Of a stretch of 64,000 nucleotides of DNA, positions 52,739 through 64,000 are shown one piece after another (the first letter of the stretch is position 1; each line of letters opens with the position of its first letter). The stretch is from Metaphire vulgaris (lineage: Eukaryota; Annelida; Clitellata; Crassiclitellata; Megascolecidae): contig CM030837.1 of NCBI GenBank assembly GCA_018105865.1, positions 6,338,225 to 6,402,224 of the forward strand. Reading direction: 5' to 3'. A program made the translations under genes and the position numbers. Under the pieces are notes generated by a model. That model ran no database searches, was not told the DNA's origin, and saw only the letters and a list, made by a program, of their open reading frames with translations.

Positions 52739-55482
52739 GGCTGTTAGAGCACTTTAAGTCATTCACAAGTGAAGAATCGTAGAGAGGAACAATTAGGGGT
52801 GAACAACTTGCCCAAGGTATTTACGCAGTGGTCAGGGTAGGATTCGAACCCGATACCTTTCGGTTGCGTGTCAAGAATCCTATAGCACTACTGCACCGCG
52901 CCCCACCATACTGTATATACTGCGTAAACTGTGTATACTGCGTAAACTCTAGCGAGAACGAATACGGATGGCATTACAGCTAATTACGCACTTTGGCTTA
53001 CTATCTTATCCAGTGTTGGGGTTGTGAAATTTCAGCTGGGGGGTTGAGGACTGAAATTCAATGCATGACAAAAACTGCATGTACCAGATATGCGATTTTT
53101 GGGAGGTTTGCAAAGTTAGCTGGGAGGGGGGTTCAACCCTCTAACCCCCCCCATCAGCAACCCACACCAAATATCTTATGAAGATCATGATCGTCGTTTA
53201 TGGATAATAACAGAATGAGAGCGATGATTTTTGCCTTTTTTCGTTCAGGAGAAAATATCTAAATTCGTAAGCGCCGAGCTTTTACTTCGTGAAAAGTATT
53301 TAGGCTATTGTAAAAAAAATTGTCCTGAATTTTATCTGCTCCAAGTTGTCCGTGAATCTAATTTATCAGCGGAGCGTTCTATTTTAAGCTCTTTGTGCAT
53401 TTCTTCTTTCAAAGTTCAGAGGCGTTAACAATGAGTACCCAATTAGATGTCCAGAAATACAATCGCTGCTCGAAAAGGCGAGAATACAGAATGCTCAAGA
53501 TAATGAGATTTTTCCGCCAAGGCTACAGTCAAGAATAGGTCGGTAACACTGATGATAGTAATGAAGTCATCCGGATCATTGCTTGAAAAGCTATTCGAAC
53601 GTTTTGCTTAAATCCGTGAATATATTCTGAGCTTTTTGTGAGATGCCAAAAATTACGAGTTATTGCCATTTTTATCATCGTTTTTATTGCTAAATAGTAT
53701 CGTGGCTAAATCTTCAACGAAGGGACACAACATATGCAGGTATTCAAATGCTTGGAACGTTGGATGACATGTCGGGCCAAAAGTGACATAAAAAGAATAG
53801 AGATGGCCGAAACCGCCTTCGCGGAATTAAAACTTCTTCCGACAAACACTCACATGCATAAAAAGAAACCAGAATAATTGTCACTTTTGGTTCAGTGCTG
53901 CTATGCGGAGCCGAGACTCGGGAAATTTCAAGAAAACTGGAAAAAAGCTAAAAGCTGCTGAACTGTGGTTTGTACGGAGGAGAATTATGAGGATATCTTG
54001 GACAGAAAACGGAGAAGTGCTGGCATTGGCAAACACCAGTAAAAACTAATAAAAAAGCAATAAACGAAAGACAATTGGAATTTTTGGACATATAAAGAGG
54101 GAAAATGGAAATTTGGAAGATTTAATAACAACGGAAAAAGTCAATGGAAGCAGAGCGAAAGGAAGACTACGATTAACATTTACAAAGAGCAAGCCAGAGA
54201 TGTAGTACTTGGTATTTGTACTTGTTCTATTGTACTCGAGTACAAATTTTCAGTACTTGTACTTGTACTTGGAGGCCAGGTACTTGTACTTGTACTTGTA
54301 CGCCTAATCGGAGTTGTTGGAATGCATGTACTTGTACTTGGAGGCCAGACACTTGTACTTGTACTTGAAGCATCGTGTATTTGCTACATCCCTGGAGAAG
54401 CTATCAGAAAGGATGGAAGTTAATTAAGTCAGTGGAGGAAATTATACGCACTCTATCAACCACAGAAACAGACGGAAGTCCATAGTCGCCAACGCAGCAA
54501 TGCACGGCACGAAGAAGAGGAAATCTGCAATGATATCCGCGCTATAACGTCAATTCCCATAGCTTTGTACGTAAAAGATCTACATTCAAGCAGGGTTTAA
54601 TCTAGGCCGTTTCCGGGGGAGGGGAGAAATTGCCCTTCCCCCGGAAATTTAAAATTCCCCCCGGAAATGTTGGCATACTACATCAACTAACAGCAGCCCC
54701 TAGCAGAAATACCCCCCGGCTTTGTCAATTCCCCCCGACTTTGTCAGTCCCCCCCCCGGAGTCCAGGAGTCTAGATTAAACACTGCATTCGAACAGCAAA
54801 AGGTTTCAGTCAAGGCGTTCTTGCAGTCTTGCTTTTGCTTCTTCCTGGCACTCTCTTTCCTGGTTGTCAACCTGAACCGAAAAATCTACCGAGATCATAG
54901 AATCTCTGCAACATTGAATGGCGAAGCTGTGAACAAAATTCTTGTTCTAGAAGGAATTACCTATTAATTCGGTTTCTTTCTTGTGATTAGAGTGACTTCT
55001 TCTGAGACTCGGGGCCTTCCGACAATGTTAAACGATTTAATTAAACAAGGTTTCAAGATAAACGCTTTGATAGCTTAGATGTTGCTGTAAATCGGCTTAC
55101 CGAAGACGAGGATAACTAGTCCAATGGGCATGATGAATATGGATACGAGAAAGTCAACTACAGCGAGAGACGTTAGGAAGTAGTTGGACATGTTCTGAAG
55201 AGCTCTTTCGTAGTAGACTGCGACACAGACCATCAGGTTACCAGCCGCGGTGGCGACGATGAGAATGCTCAGCCAGAGAAAGCTCCACTTGAGATCGGCA
55301 GCCACCAGCGGCACTTCCGGTCGGCCTCCTCCGATCCCGACTTGTTCGTCGTTTCGATCGTTTCCGGCGGAAATGCACGAATTGAAACCCGCGAACGTTC
55401 TCGCGTTTCCGACGAAATCGCTTTGGAGCGCAGATGTATTCCAGCCGTGGCAGTCGGGTTCCGACAACGACTCTGAAGACAT
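46925..55482 (-). CDS. 5-HT2-like serotonin (biogenic amine) receptor, two exons, giant third intracellular loop
   Basis: Seven-transmembrane GPCR of the plasma membrane; family knowledge would put it on Gq/phospholipase C signalling. Exon 1 (55101-55482) gives the N-terminus, TM1 (GNLMVCVAVYYE) and TM2 (NYFLTSLAVVDFLVSIFIMP). Exon 2 (46925-50190) gives TM3 with the amine-binding Asp (ASLDVLMCTASIWHMC) and DRY, TM4 (ASVWIISVLVCTPLAVSG), TM5, a loop of about 850 residues, TM6 (NERKASKVLGIILLAFVIFW, SPFF) and TM7 (NPVIYTLFSKSFRMAF). Tail ends at 46925. The intron after TM2 sits where I remember 5-HT2 genes having one. The frame shifts twice inside the loop, near 49690-49735 (GGA run) and 48065-48110; each side is clearly coding, so indels or assembly errors are likely. 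Convergent with the myosin-SH2 gene. Confidence 0.85.
50303..50445 (+). mobile_element. GGACAAAATGTC foldback with TTAGGG centre
   Basis: gtgctaggacaaaatatcag to gtccgcggacattttgtccg; centre tttagggttagagttaggg. Confidence 0.8.
50475..50770 (+). repeat. (CAT)-rich and (TTTC)n microsatellites
   Basis: CAT/CAC arrays at 50475-50645, TTTC at 50729-50765. Confidence 0.9.
51620..52343 (+). mobile_element. CAGTGATGGGCA foldback of TTAGTTAAAC words
   Basis: CAGTGATGGGCAGCTAACT to TAGTTGCCCATCACTG; flanks gtttttaa / gtccttaa (6 of 8). The interior is a degenerate array of agttaaac words. Confidence 0.75.
51657..51837 (+). mobile_element. hAT-type MITE, family A, nested
   Basis: CAGTGGCGGCTCCAGG to GGCGCCGCCACTG; perfect 8-bp duplication gtttaact, inside the 51620-52343 element. 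Confidence 0.9.
52640..52912 (-). mobile_element. tRNA-derived SINE with (AAT)n tail
   Basis: Minus strand: GGCGCGGTGCAGTAGTGCTA head, B-box GGGTTCGAATCCTACC, then CTTGGGCAAGTTG, ending in a roughly 80-bp AAT array (52655-52735). Confidence 0.75.
53000..53165 (+). repeat. Interspersed repeat (GTTGTGAAATTTCAGCTGGGG)
   Basis: A second copy at 61030-61155 shares agatatgcgatttttgggag and the ggggttcaac ending. Confidence 0.75.
53900..54470 (+). mobile_element. LINE 3' part, interrupted
   Basis: AAELWFVRRRIMRISWTENG and IGIFGHIKRENGNLEDLITT are typical of LINE RT C-termini. A GTACTTG element (54200-54400) lies inside. Confidence 0.7.
54195..54400 (+). mobile_element. Foldback of GTACTTGTACTTG words
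   Basis: ccagagatgtagtacttg to gtatttgctacatccctgg; interior is a degenerate tandem array. Confidence 0.7.
54590..54790 (+). mobile_element. CAGGGTTTAATCTAGGCC foldback
   Basis: Ends cagggtttaatctaggcc and gagtctagattaaacactgc; C-rich interior. Confidence 0.75.
55101..55482 (-). CDS. 5-HT2-like receptor exon 1 (N-terminus, TM1, TM2)
   Basis: Starts MSSESLSEPDCHGWNTS at 55482; N-glycosylation-type NTS in the extracellular tail. TM1 WSFLWLSILIVATAAGNLMV, TM2 with LAVVD. Donor TTCG/gtaagc at 55100, phase 1. Confidence 0.88.
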
Positions 55483-55928
55483 TTTCCGACGAACGACTTC
55501 CGTTTCGGAATCAGACGATTTCAGTTTTCAGACGCTTCCGGTTCCGGTGAAAATCACCTTCGTCTACTTCCGTGAATTCGTTTGCGAAATGAAGCTTTCA
55601 GACGATTAATGTTGCGAAAACGACGACTCGAAAGTGGCATAAATTTTTTTGGCGAATGAAGACGCTTATGCGATCGGATGTTTCCAAGGTTTTCGACCAA
55701 TTCGGCTAAAAGCAAAACAAAAGGTTTGATCGCGATCATGTAGCGCTTCGTCGTTTTCAATTAGTTGTTAGTGAGAAGACAGAGTTTTTGTCTCTAAGCA
55801 ACTTCTCTAGTTCGTCGTCCACACAGACGCGCTGCCTGACACACCGAAGAACGAAACCCCACAGGTGCATGCATGCAGCACCATGAGGCGTGGAATCGGG
55901 TGATGGATATGGCATCGTATTCTGTCTG

Positions 55929-55963
<35 letters not shown>

Positions 55964-56365
55964 GCAAAGCAGTCATCGAAGGCTAAGACTGCGACTTGGC
56001 AACAGACAGTCGCACTTGCAGAGTGTTTTAACGGTGGATGGTGAAATCGCAGCCTTCTCTCACGCAGACAAATAGACAGACAGACAGGCAGACATTAGAA
56101 AGAAGACATACACACACAGACACGAACAGACAGAAAGATAGACAAACGCACAGAACAGACAGGCAGGCAGATAGACATGTACTGTAGACAGGCAAACAAT
56201 AAAAAGAAAACACGTAGACGGACGGACATAGAGACATACAAACCGACAGACAGACAGACAGATAAGCAGACAATCGTTCGAATGACAACGGGGGGTTGAA
56301 GGCTGAAACAAAATTTCTGCAATTAGTTAGAATTGAAGAAGGAAGTCACGAGTACAGTCACACGG

Positions 56366-56428
<63 letters not shown>

Positions 56429-56481
56429 CAGAGAGACAGAGAGACAGAAAGAGACAAGAGAGAAGACAGAGAGAGCTATAC

Positions 56482-56540
<59 letters not shown>

Positions 56541-56553
56541 CAGAGACAGAGAC

Positions 56554-56595
<42 letters not shown>

Positions 56596-57290
56596 AAAGA
56601 GAGAAAGTTTTTTGCAAAGCCTTCGAATGAATTACTGGTGGTACTGTATAATGTTGTTTCGCTTTTCATTAGCTCATTCCAAAGGCATTTTCCACCAGTT
56701 TTCGTGGTCATGCTTAAAAAGTATTCATTTATTCCGCTAAAAACAGCCATTGGGCTACATTTAGGATGGATATTTGAAAAATGACGCATAGGCAATTTGA
56801 AAACGTGTGTTTTGAAATTACTGCTGGAGATAACAGTACTCTAGTCTATCTGGTTGCGTTAAAAATGTAAAACAAATTGCGCAAAAATCGCTAAAAATTT
56901 AATCTGCGTTCTCTCTTTGCAGTTTTTAATCTCAGTTTGCCAAACTCGAAGACAATTAAATTTTTGGCACAAGCCAACACCTACACCTCGATAAGGTATT
57001 AAGTCTTCTTCTGACAAATTGCATTTTAAAGTAGATTTTTGTCTTCCACGATCACATTTATCAGATAAAATGACGGCCTTCGAGGAGAAAAAGCCCCGTT
57101 ATTCACTGATAATGCAGCATTTAATCTCGTCCTTGAGAACCGTTAGTCACCTGAAATGGGTTTCACTTGTCAACGGTTTTCTCATTAAGACGAGTAAAAG
57201 GTCAAAAAATTTAAGATGATATCAGAAAGGGACATGCTGTTTACGATGGATCGTTTCATCGTTATGTGCTGACGTTTACATTAATAGGGC
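55483..57290 (-). other. Upstream region of the receptor gene, no gene seen
   Basis: Contains (CTG)n at 55929-55963, a GACA-rich tract at 56075-56280 and a GA array at 56372-56592. Presumably includes 5' untranslated and promoter sequence; no clear TATA or initiator identified. Confidence 0.5.
56372..56592 (+). repeat. (GA)n interrupted array
   Basis: About 220 bp of GA with GACA interruptions. Confidence 0.95.
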
Positions 57291-57985
57291 TGGTACTGAT
57301 CAAAATTTTCTTGTTCGATTAATCGGGAAAATGTTTAATCGATTAATCTATTAATTTAGATTAATGATTACATATAGGTTTTTAGCTGATCTCCTTGCAT
57401 TGCAACTCTGCATATTAGTCTCCGTTGCCGTCTGCAGTTAGCTTAAAACAAAACAAAAGTGCTTGCTCATCTCTCCTCTTAAATGCTTAACTGCAGCATT
57501 GCTTTAATTACTCGCCATTGTTATCTCAACGAAATAGAAATATAATACGCCAAATAGGTATTCAGGTAAATATGCTACAAAATATTAAAAATCAATGGAA
57601 AAATTAATCGACTAGAGAAATTTTAATCGATTAAAAATTTTAACGATTAATCGATTAATTAATCGTTAAGGACAAAGCAAGGACTAGTGCTACAATAGAC
57701 TATAGATATGCAAAAATTCAGAAGAGATGAAACGCCCATTTATTACTAAACAATTGTTATCTCAACGAAACCAGTGAAATATCCGCAACCCAAATTTAAA
57801 TCCATTCCATTTTTCGATCTGTTCAATTCTCACGGCTCATAAATCCGTCACCCATGTCTAAAGCCCGTCCCACATGTGAAATTAAAAATAAAATGGCAAA
57901 AAAATTAATCGAATTATTGTTTTGAGAAATTTTAATCGATGAAACAAAACAAATTTTAACGATTAATCGATTAATTAAATATGAA
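57285..57985 (+). mobile_element. Element of ATTAATCGATTAAT words
   Basis: Dense attaatcg words near 57310-57370, 57600-57665 and 57905-57975, with diverged halves; two related copies seem to lie side by side. Confidence 0.45.
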
Positions 57986-58424
57986 ACATTGAAACAAAGT
58001 TCGACAAATTTAATTTTGTTCCAGGGTCCACATTTTGTTTTTCGATCTGTTTTGTTTCACGGCTGTTGAAACTGAAACAAAACATTTTGTTTTGTTTCAG
58101 TTTTGTTTCAATTTTATTTCAGTTTTATTTCACATGTGGGACGGGCTTAATAAATTTATGTAAAACGTTTAAGATAGTTTATAAATTAACTCGACAAATC
58201 CTAAGAGTCTTTCGATTCGGTTTTAAAACTAATCTAATAAACGAGTTTCTATTGTACTGTTTATTCTATTTTTGGCTCTTAGCTTCTAAGAAGCGAAATT
58301 GTTTTGCTCAAAAAGTTCTTATTCACCGTACCTACGCCGATGACAGGGCTTGTTTTTCCCAACTGTGTTTACAACTAAAGTCGTCGCTACATGTATTTCC
58401 AACTATAGCTGCAGTCGAAAAACA

Positions 58425-58540
58425 AAAATACTATTGGGTGCCTGCCCCCCAGTGGCCTCCCAGTTGGGACCATATACTTAATGCTACACACATTAAACAA
58501 CAAATGGTTGGCAATAACGGTCAAAAAAACTGGAGCACTG
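58425..58540 (-). repeat. Family A MITE fragment
   Basis: gggtgcctgccccccagtgg and gttgggaccatatacttaat match the interior of 2618-2789; termini lost. It accounts for part of an apparent 245-codon frame (58066-58803). Confidence 0.65.
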
Positions 58541-58809
58541 CCCCCAAAAAAAAAAAAAGGCAAGAAGGTCAAAAAAATTTGAACAAGAAAAAATTGAACA
58601 AGAACAACGAAAACATTAGTGGGAGGACTGGAGACCGCAGGCAGAAAAGACTCTATCTGTATTTTAGACACGATGATAAGTGGAGCCAGGAAACTGCTTT
58701 TGCAGCTACACCGAACGTCAAACAAGTGCACAAACAAGCGATTGGAACGCATGCCAACAGGACAACGAGGATGGAGGGGTGTAAAGGCCTAGAGAGAGCT
58801 TAATTCGAA

Positions 58810-60060
58810 CTGTGCGGGTGGGGGTATAATTGCTAGACCGCTCTGCCCATGGGAAATTCGCAGAAGACGCGACTGGTGCATGGGCTCAAATAACTTCAAG
58901 ATAAAAAGATTAAGCAGTGACGACATAAAAATGTCATTAACTCGTGATTTAGGATTAACGCCCCTTCGACACGGGGTAAAGTACATCAAGTGCGGGGCTG
59001 GCTTCATCCCCACAGTGTTGCATTTGTTAGGGGAGGGAGAGGGGAATTTCCTGATCACTGCTTTCTGACTTACCCCCCGTCACTCGTTCACTCTATGTTT
59101 CGTGCTATAATTAGCGTATTTTACTTATTTAACTTATTTTAACGTACTTATTTAACATACCGAAGCAGTTACAAATTCTCTCTCTCCCCACAACCACTAG
59201 CCTGGCTTTCAAATACCACACTGGAGTTCAACAGCCCTAACCAATTCCAAGAAGAATTTTATGTGCCTAGAAACTTTGTTAAATGGAAATGCAGTTGGAT
59301 AATTATCTTCGCATGACGTTCAATTTCTGTTTATTAGGAATCTAGGAATTTTTGAGATTATTTGGACTTCTTATGATTCGAAGCTCTTTGGCAGTCAGCA
59401 GCGTAGAATGACAACAAAAATTGAATTTTCGATGATTTCAAAATAAAATTAAAATTTTATTTACATACGGCTAAGATAATGAAATCATATTCAAACTGCA
59501 CGCTTTCCAATTTTGCGGGGTGTGACTATACAACTCTGTAAATAATTGAAAATTTCAGCAGTGAACGGAACTGAAAAGGAATTCACAATCTTAGTTTGAA
59601 TCAAGTGAAGGGTAGTGATGACTGACCATCGCAAATCCTGCTATTAGCATTGAAGTATGGCCTAGGTAGTGTAATATATAGACAACAATGTAAGCATTTA
59701 GATAGGCTCGGCTGAAATAGCGAATATGTCAAAAATTCCAAATTCAAATGTTGGACAATAATTCTTGAAATGTAACGAAGACACAGAATGTGCGCCTTTT
59801 CCCCCTTTAGTTCGAAGTTTCGATGTTACACTAAAACTGGGGGGCGAAAATATTGTTGGGAAATAAATTTTCACTCCTGAAAACTCCGATTGTCGCTCGC
59901 ATTTAAATGCCATTGATTCAATTTTAAAAAATTCGTGTGTTGGAATGGAATGGTAAACATCTTACCAAAAGTCGTTGACCTTTTTTGAAAATAAAACACT
60001 TCGCGATCCAGACTGTCGCCTCTGCCCGCATAACGAAATGACAAAATCGACAAAATCACA
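58810..60060 (+). other. Gene-free stretch
   Basis: AT-rich sequence; no exon, RNA gene or clear repeat recognised. Confidence 0.5.
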
Positions 60061-60066
60061 CGATGA

Positions 60067-60210
60067 ACATGGGCGTCCGGATGGGGGTGAAATTTTACCC
60101 CCTGGAAAATTTGTGGAGTTGTGAAAAAAGTAACATTAGACTACTTGTTTATTTCGTCACAAGACCTTGTATTGCAACCCCTGGAAAAATTTCTGCGGAC
60201 GCCCATGAAG
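60067..60210 (+). mobile_element. Foldback family E
   Basis: catgggcgtccggatgg to ctgcggacgcccatg. Confidence 0.8.
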
Positions 60211-60403
60211 ATGACCTAACTACACTGCAGGAATTCATGATCTAATCCTAATCAATTCAAATCAATCGAGTCTTTTTCTCATGCAGCACCTCTTGACATC
60301 GACGACATGTCTTTTCCATTTCATTTTCCGCCTCTGAGTAGAAATAGAAGAGGCGCTATACAAATGTCACATTCGCCTTCCTTCGTCCGTTGAATTCTTC
60401 TCT

Positions 60404-60692
<289 letters not shown>

Positions 60693-60751
60693 TACCAGGA
60701 CTCTAGGGTTATCTGTTATCTGTTACTAATGATGTGGCATGTTCGTTCAAA

Positions 60752-60832
60752 TAAGTCAAAGCAGCACCGTTGGCAACAGCACCGTTGAAAGTAGCACCGT
60801 TGATAACAGCACCGATGAAAGTAGCACTGTTT
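60752..60832 (+). repeat. Tandem repeat of agcaccgttgaaagt/agcaccgttgataaca
   Basis: About five 15-16-bp units. Confidence 0.85.
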
Positions 60833-60937
60833 CCAAGAAGCGTTAAACTGCATCGACTCGTTTTGGAATAATTAGGCCTACTATAGAGTATATGCATTTT
60901 CTAGCTACTGTTGTAAGCTTTATTGTTGGGATTTTTC

Positions 60938-60939
<2 letters not shown>

Positions 60940-60983
<44 letters not shown>

Positions 60984-61028
60984 CAACAACAACAACAAAC
61001 AACAACAACAACAATAATAATAATAATA
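60940..61028 (+). repeat. (AAT)/(AAC) microsatellite
   Basis: Successive AAT, AAC and AAT blocks. Confidence 0.95.
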
Positions 61029-61029
61029 C

Positions 61030-61155
61030 CAGTAGTTGTGAAATTTAAGCTGGGGGGTTGAGGATAATTTCAATAATGACAGAAATGCAACCAGATATGC
61101 GATTTTTGGGAGGGTTAATAAGCTGGGGTTCAACTAACCCTCCAACCCCGGCAAC
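61030..61155 (+). repeat. Second copy of the 53000-53165 repeat
   Basis: agttgtgaaatttaagctgg and agatatgcgatttttgggag. Confidence 0.75.
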
Positions 61156-61865
61156 TCCATAAAATAATACAAACATCACTTTGTTCCTATGGCTTGGTAG
61201 ACAATGGGGCCAATCAACTAAGGTCTCCACTTCTTAAAGGCAATCGGCAGTATCCTAAGAGGACAATCTGGAGATGAAAAGAGACATCCTTTCTCCTACG
61301 AATATCCGTGACAATCCAGAGATTTAAGGCATTCGCCTTCCACGAAATTTTCTCATAATAATATTGATAATAAATAAATCAATAAATAAATAATAATAAG
61401 TAATAATATTAATAATAATAATTAACAACAATAACGTGATTCAAGTAGTTTAGATGTATGAGGCATGTGTGAAAGCCACTATAATTACTCTCGACAGTTA
61501 GTAATCCTGCTTTCTTAGATAGCTTTTCTATCCATCTTCTACTGTTTCAATTTTTACCGACCTTTCGTCCAAACTGGTCCATAAATCCTCTGCCCTAGCG
61601 CTAAATGTATGCTTTCCTTGGTCCCACTCTTTTCTGTTAAATTTCTTGGTATTATCACACTCGTGAATTTAAAACGAGCTCCAATCTGACGGAAGGTTTG
61701 CTCATAGACTACTAAATGAAACATGAACCTAATCACTTAGTAGTCCATGGTTTGCTGCCTTAGACACTGCAGTAGGAGACACACTTGAAAGAATGTTTAA
61801 CGCATTTCAGGAAATGACTCACAGTCCCTGGAAAACCGTGCTACGGCAGAAGTAGATGGCTGTCG

Positions 61866-62034
61866 TTCAGTCAGTCAGTCAGTCAGTCAGTCAGTCAGTC
61901 AGTCAGTCAGTCAGTCAGTCAGTCAGTCAGTCAGTCAGTCAGTCAGTCAGTCAGTCAGTCAGTCAGTCAGTCAGTCAGCCAGTCAGTCAGTCAGTCAGTC
62001 AGTCAGCCAGTCAGTCAGTCAGTCGGTCAGTCAG
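61866..62034 (+). repeat. (CAGT)n array, about 42 units
   Basis: 169 bp with a few C-for-T or G-for-A variants near the right end. Confidence 0.98.
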
Positions 62035-62254
62035 GTAACAGGACCGGAACTAGCCTACGCTGGTCCCCACCACTCGGCTGTTCGAGAGAAAATAGTTGTG
62101 ATTACAAAATTTAGGCTTTGGATGAGCCTCTCTGAATCCCAGGTCCCTCGCATCTTCATTTACTGTACATTGCTGTTTATCTGTCTGTCTCTGTGTACGT
62201 GTGTGAGTGTCTGTATGTTTCTATACCGGCCACAGGCCTAAATTTACGAATATC

Positions 62255-62516
62255 TATCTGCTTCGAACCAAGCAATAACAGACCAGTAAGCTTAGCTTTT
62301 GTAATCTGCCAAGTTATGGGAAAATGCTGAAAGAGAACATATTGGAACATCTGACTAGGCATACACTTGTTTTTAAGACAACCAGCATGGATTTACAAAT
62401 GGATGGTCATGTCTGAACAGCATGCTAGACTTCTGGAGGAGGTTTATGATAACCTAGATGAGGGCAAAGCAGTAGGCATAATAAACTTAGACTCTGCTAA
62501 AGCTTTTGATAAATGA
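62255..62516 (+). mobile_element. LINE reverse-transcriptase fragment
   Basis: NNRPVSLAFVICQVMGK, then DEGKAVGIINLDSAKAFDK: the N-x-RPVSL and LDxAKAFDK blocks of a non-LTR RT. Frames broken. Confidence 0.85.
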
Positions 62517-62700
62517 CTCATTCATGGACGTCCATATAGCCTACATTTTTCCATGCGGGGCAAAAAACATTTTAACACAATGGTCACGGTTAATATTTTA
62601 GCAAGGTTTTCAAATTTCACTGTGAAATATTGGTATTTGCATTTTCCAGGAAGAGCAAGTTCCCCTTCTTTCCCCTATCTGCGGGCGCTCATGGACTCGT
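62517..62700 (-). mobile_element. Foldback family E, inverted
   Basis: catggacgtccatatag to gggcgctcatgg; matches the reverse of 44113-44330 (accttgccaaaatattaacc). Confidence 0.7.
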
Positions 62701-63065
62701 TGACATACAAGCAGAGCCACCTTAAGGCTTAGGCAGTTTAGGCACTGCCTAGGGGCGAAAAATTTTTAGGGGCAAAATAAAACGGGACAAAGATTTTTGA
62801 TGCGCGTTTTTGATAGAATAATGAATGAATATAATTTAATATCCTTTTTTGCTTTGCTTTTCTTGGCATAAATAATGGCGTACTGCATGACGTCACTGAC
62901 ATGGGCACTGTTGTCGTAATTTTAATCTTGTTAGTCATGACACATAGACTACAATTAGTGGGTACTTTCGTTTTTTTAACAGACTTGCTATTTTTATGTG
63001 AAATATCGTCTTACGGTAGGCATAACGTATTACGTATTAGCGTTTGGCAGTTGCTACGGTACTGT

Positions 63066-63490
63066 AAGGGGCTGTCCATTAATTATGTCAACAATTTTTG
63101 GGCAATTTTTGACCCCTTCCCCTTGCCAACAACTGTCAACTTTCAGTGACCCCCTATAATTATGTCAAAAACTTTTGACCCCCCCCCACTAAGACCAGTG
63201 ACGGGTTCCTCTAAAAAGTTTAGAGGGTTATTATTTTTGCAGCGATGAGACCTTTTTCTCCTTTCTTTTGTTCATCAAGCGTCATAATGTGGTGGTGATG
63301 GAATTTTTTATTGCTTGTCAGGCTTTTTTCCGTTGTAATAAATAGTATTCCATGAAATTTCCTATTTTTTATCATAAAAAATGAAATTGTTGACGTCAAT
63401 TTCTCTTGACCGCCCACCCCCTGTCAACAACTGTCAAACTTTTTCAGATCCCCTCCCCCAATTTGTTGACTTAATTAATGGACAGCCCCT
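63066..63490 (+). mobile_element. Palindromic foldback, AGGGGCTGTCCATTAATTATG
   Basis: Right end aattaatggacagcccct mirrors the left; internal ttgcttgtcagg core. Confidence 0.85.
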
Positions 63491-63680
63491 AACAGACTAC
63501 AGACTACAGTATCGTCCGTATGGTACCAAATGAAATGACAACCAAAATGCCTAGAGGCTAGCTAAAGACACAATTTAGCAAAACGTATCAAGGGTGATTG
63601 GTGGATGGGTGCATTAGCACTAAACTGCTGTCTGCTGCCCAGATTAGCAGCACTATTATAACTATAGCCTATAAGCTATA

Positions 63681-64000
63681 GCAGGGTTTCCCAGACATTT
63701 TGGAACCGCAGCCCACTTCATCGGTTTTGTAACGTGTCGCGACCCTAATCATAACATGTGATATAAAAATGTATTTGACCATCTGGCGAACGTTAGTTGA
63801 AAAGAATCTTCTGAGTTTTGAATAAATGGCAAAACAAAAGCTGCTGATTCAATTTGAATGAAAATATGGCAAATATATTATGCAGAATTGTTCATATTTT
63901 TGCAAAATAAAAAATGAGATAAATAAATTTTGAAATTTTTGAAAATTATCTTCTTTAAAATTTTGCCAGTAACATACCTTTATTACGCGTTCTAAAACTC
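63681..64000 (+). mobile_element. hAT-like repeat running off the right edge
   Basis: gcagggtttcccagacattttggaaccgc... ; inverted copy at 11420-11755. The CAGGGTTTCCC / GTCGCG start is typical of hAT elements. Confidence 0.65.

Larger units (their letters stand above)
50191..55100 (-). other. Intron of the 5-HT2-like gene
   Basis: 4.9 kb, phase 1. Holds a GGACAAAATGTC foldback, CAT and TTTC microsatellites, a hAT element with a second hAT inside it, a SINE with an ATT tail, LINE fragments and two further foldbacks. I see no convincing exon in it. Confidence 0.7.

Noticed and set aside
53231..53428. 65-codon plus-strand frame after a possible acceptor
   Set aside because: No donor, no partner exon of matching phase, no recognised motif; lies inside the receptor intron on the other strand.
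56296..56795. Arg-Glu and Leu-Ser repeat proteins on both strands
   Set aside because: Translations of a GA microsatellite.
58066..58803. 245-codon open frame on the + strand
   Set aside because: It crosses a family A MITE fragment (58425-58540) and a poly-A/Lys-rich stretch; no domain, no conserved pattern.
61856..62038. (Ser-Gln-Ser-Val)n frame
   Set aside because: Translation of the CAGT array.

Overview
The window is gene-poor, repeat-rich animal DNA, AT-rich overall and full of microsatellites, short foldback (hAT-type) elements, tRNA-derived SINEs and LINE remnants. Spliced genes with GT-AG introns, a serotonin-type GPCR and an env-bearing Gypsy retroelement point to a bilaterian invertebrate, probably marine; I cannot name the species. 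The 8-mer TAGGCCTA occurs at least 13 times, against about one expected by chance.

Region 2.3-44 kb (+ strand): one long, many-exon gene. Fourteen exons (2329-21042) encode a divergent myosin motor from the P-loop (GQTGSGKT) through switch I and switch II to the converter. Two further exons (32991-33419) finish the converter. There is no IQ motif. After a linker exon, the same phase-consistent exon chain enters an SH2 domain (36572-38993) with its FLVR arginine, followed by a proline-rich tail. I read this as a myosin-SH2 fusion without a conventional light-chain-binding neck. It is the most interesting object in the window. The 5' end of the motor lies to the left of the window.

Within its introns: a complete 11.2-kb Gypsy-class LTR retroelement (21495-32705) carrying gag, pol, a chromodomain-like tail and an env-like region with a furin-type site. 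Its two 495-bp LTRs look identical, yet its reading frames are repeatedly shifted. There is also a phase-consistent trio of exons of an unrecognised protein (17501-18134), possibly a nested gene, and a minus-strand orphan ORF (33719-33955).

Region 46.9-55.5 kb (- strand): a two-exon 5-HT2-like amine receptor, tail-to-tail with the myosin-SH2 gene. Its third intracellular loop is about 850 residues. The reading frame slips twice inside that loop.

Region 55.5-64 kb: no convincing gene; microsatellites (127-bp CT run, 169-bp CAGT run), LINE fragments and foldback elements. The right edge lies inside a hAT-like repeat that has an inverted copy near 11.4-11.8 kb.

The repeats have internal logic. 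Many elements starting CAGTGGCG have 8-bp target duplications (hAT signature). Several families with different termini share one internal core (TGACAAGCAAAAAAGGTCRTC-like), and three foldback elements carry telomere-like TTAGGG repeats at their centres.
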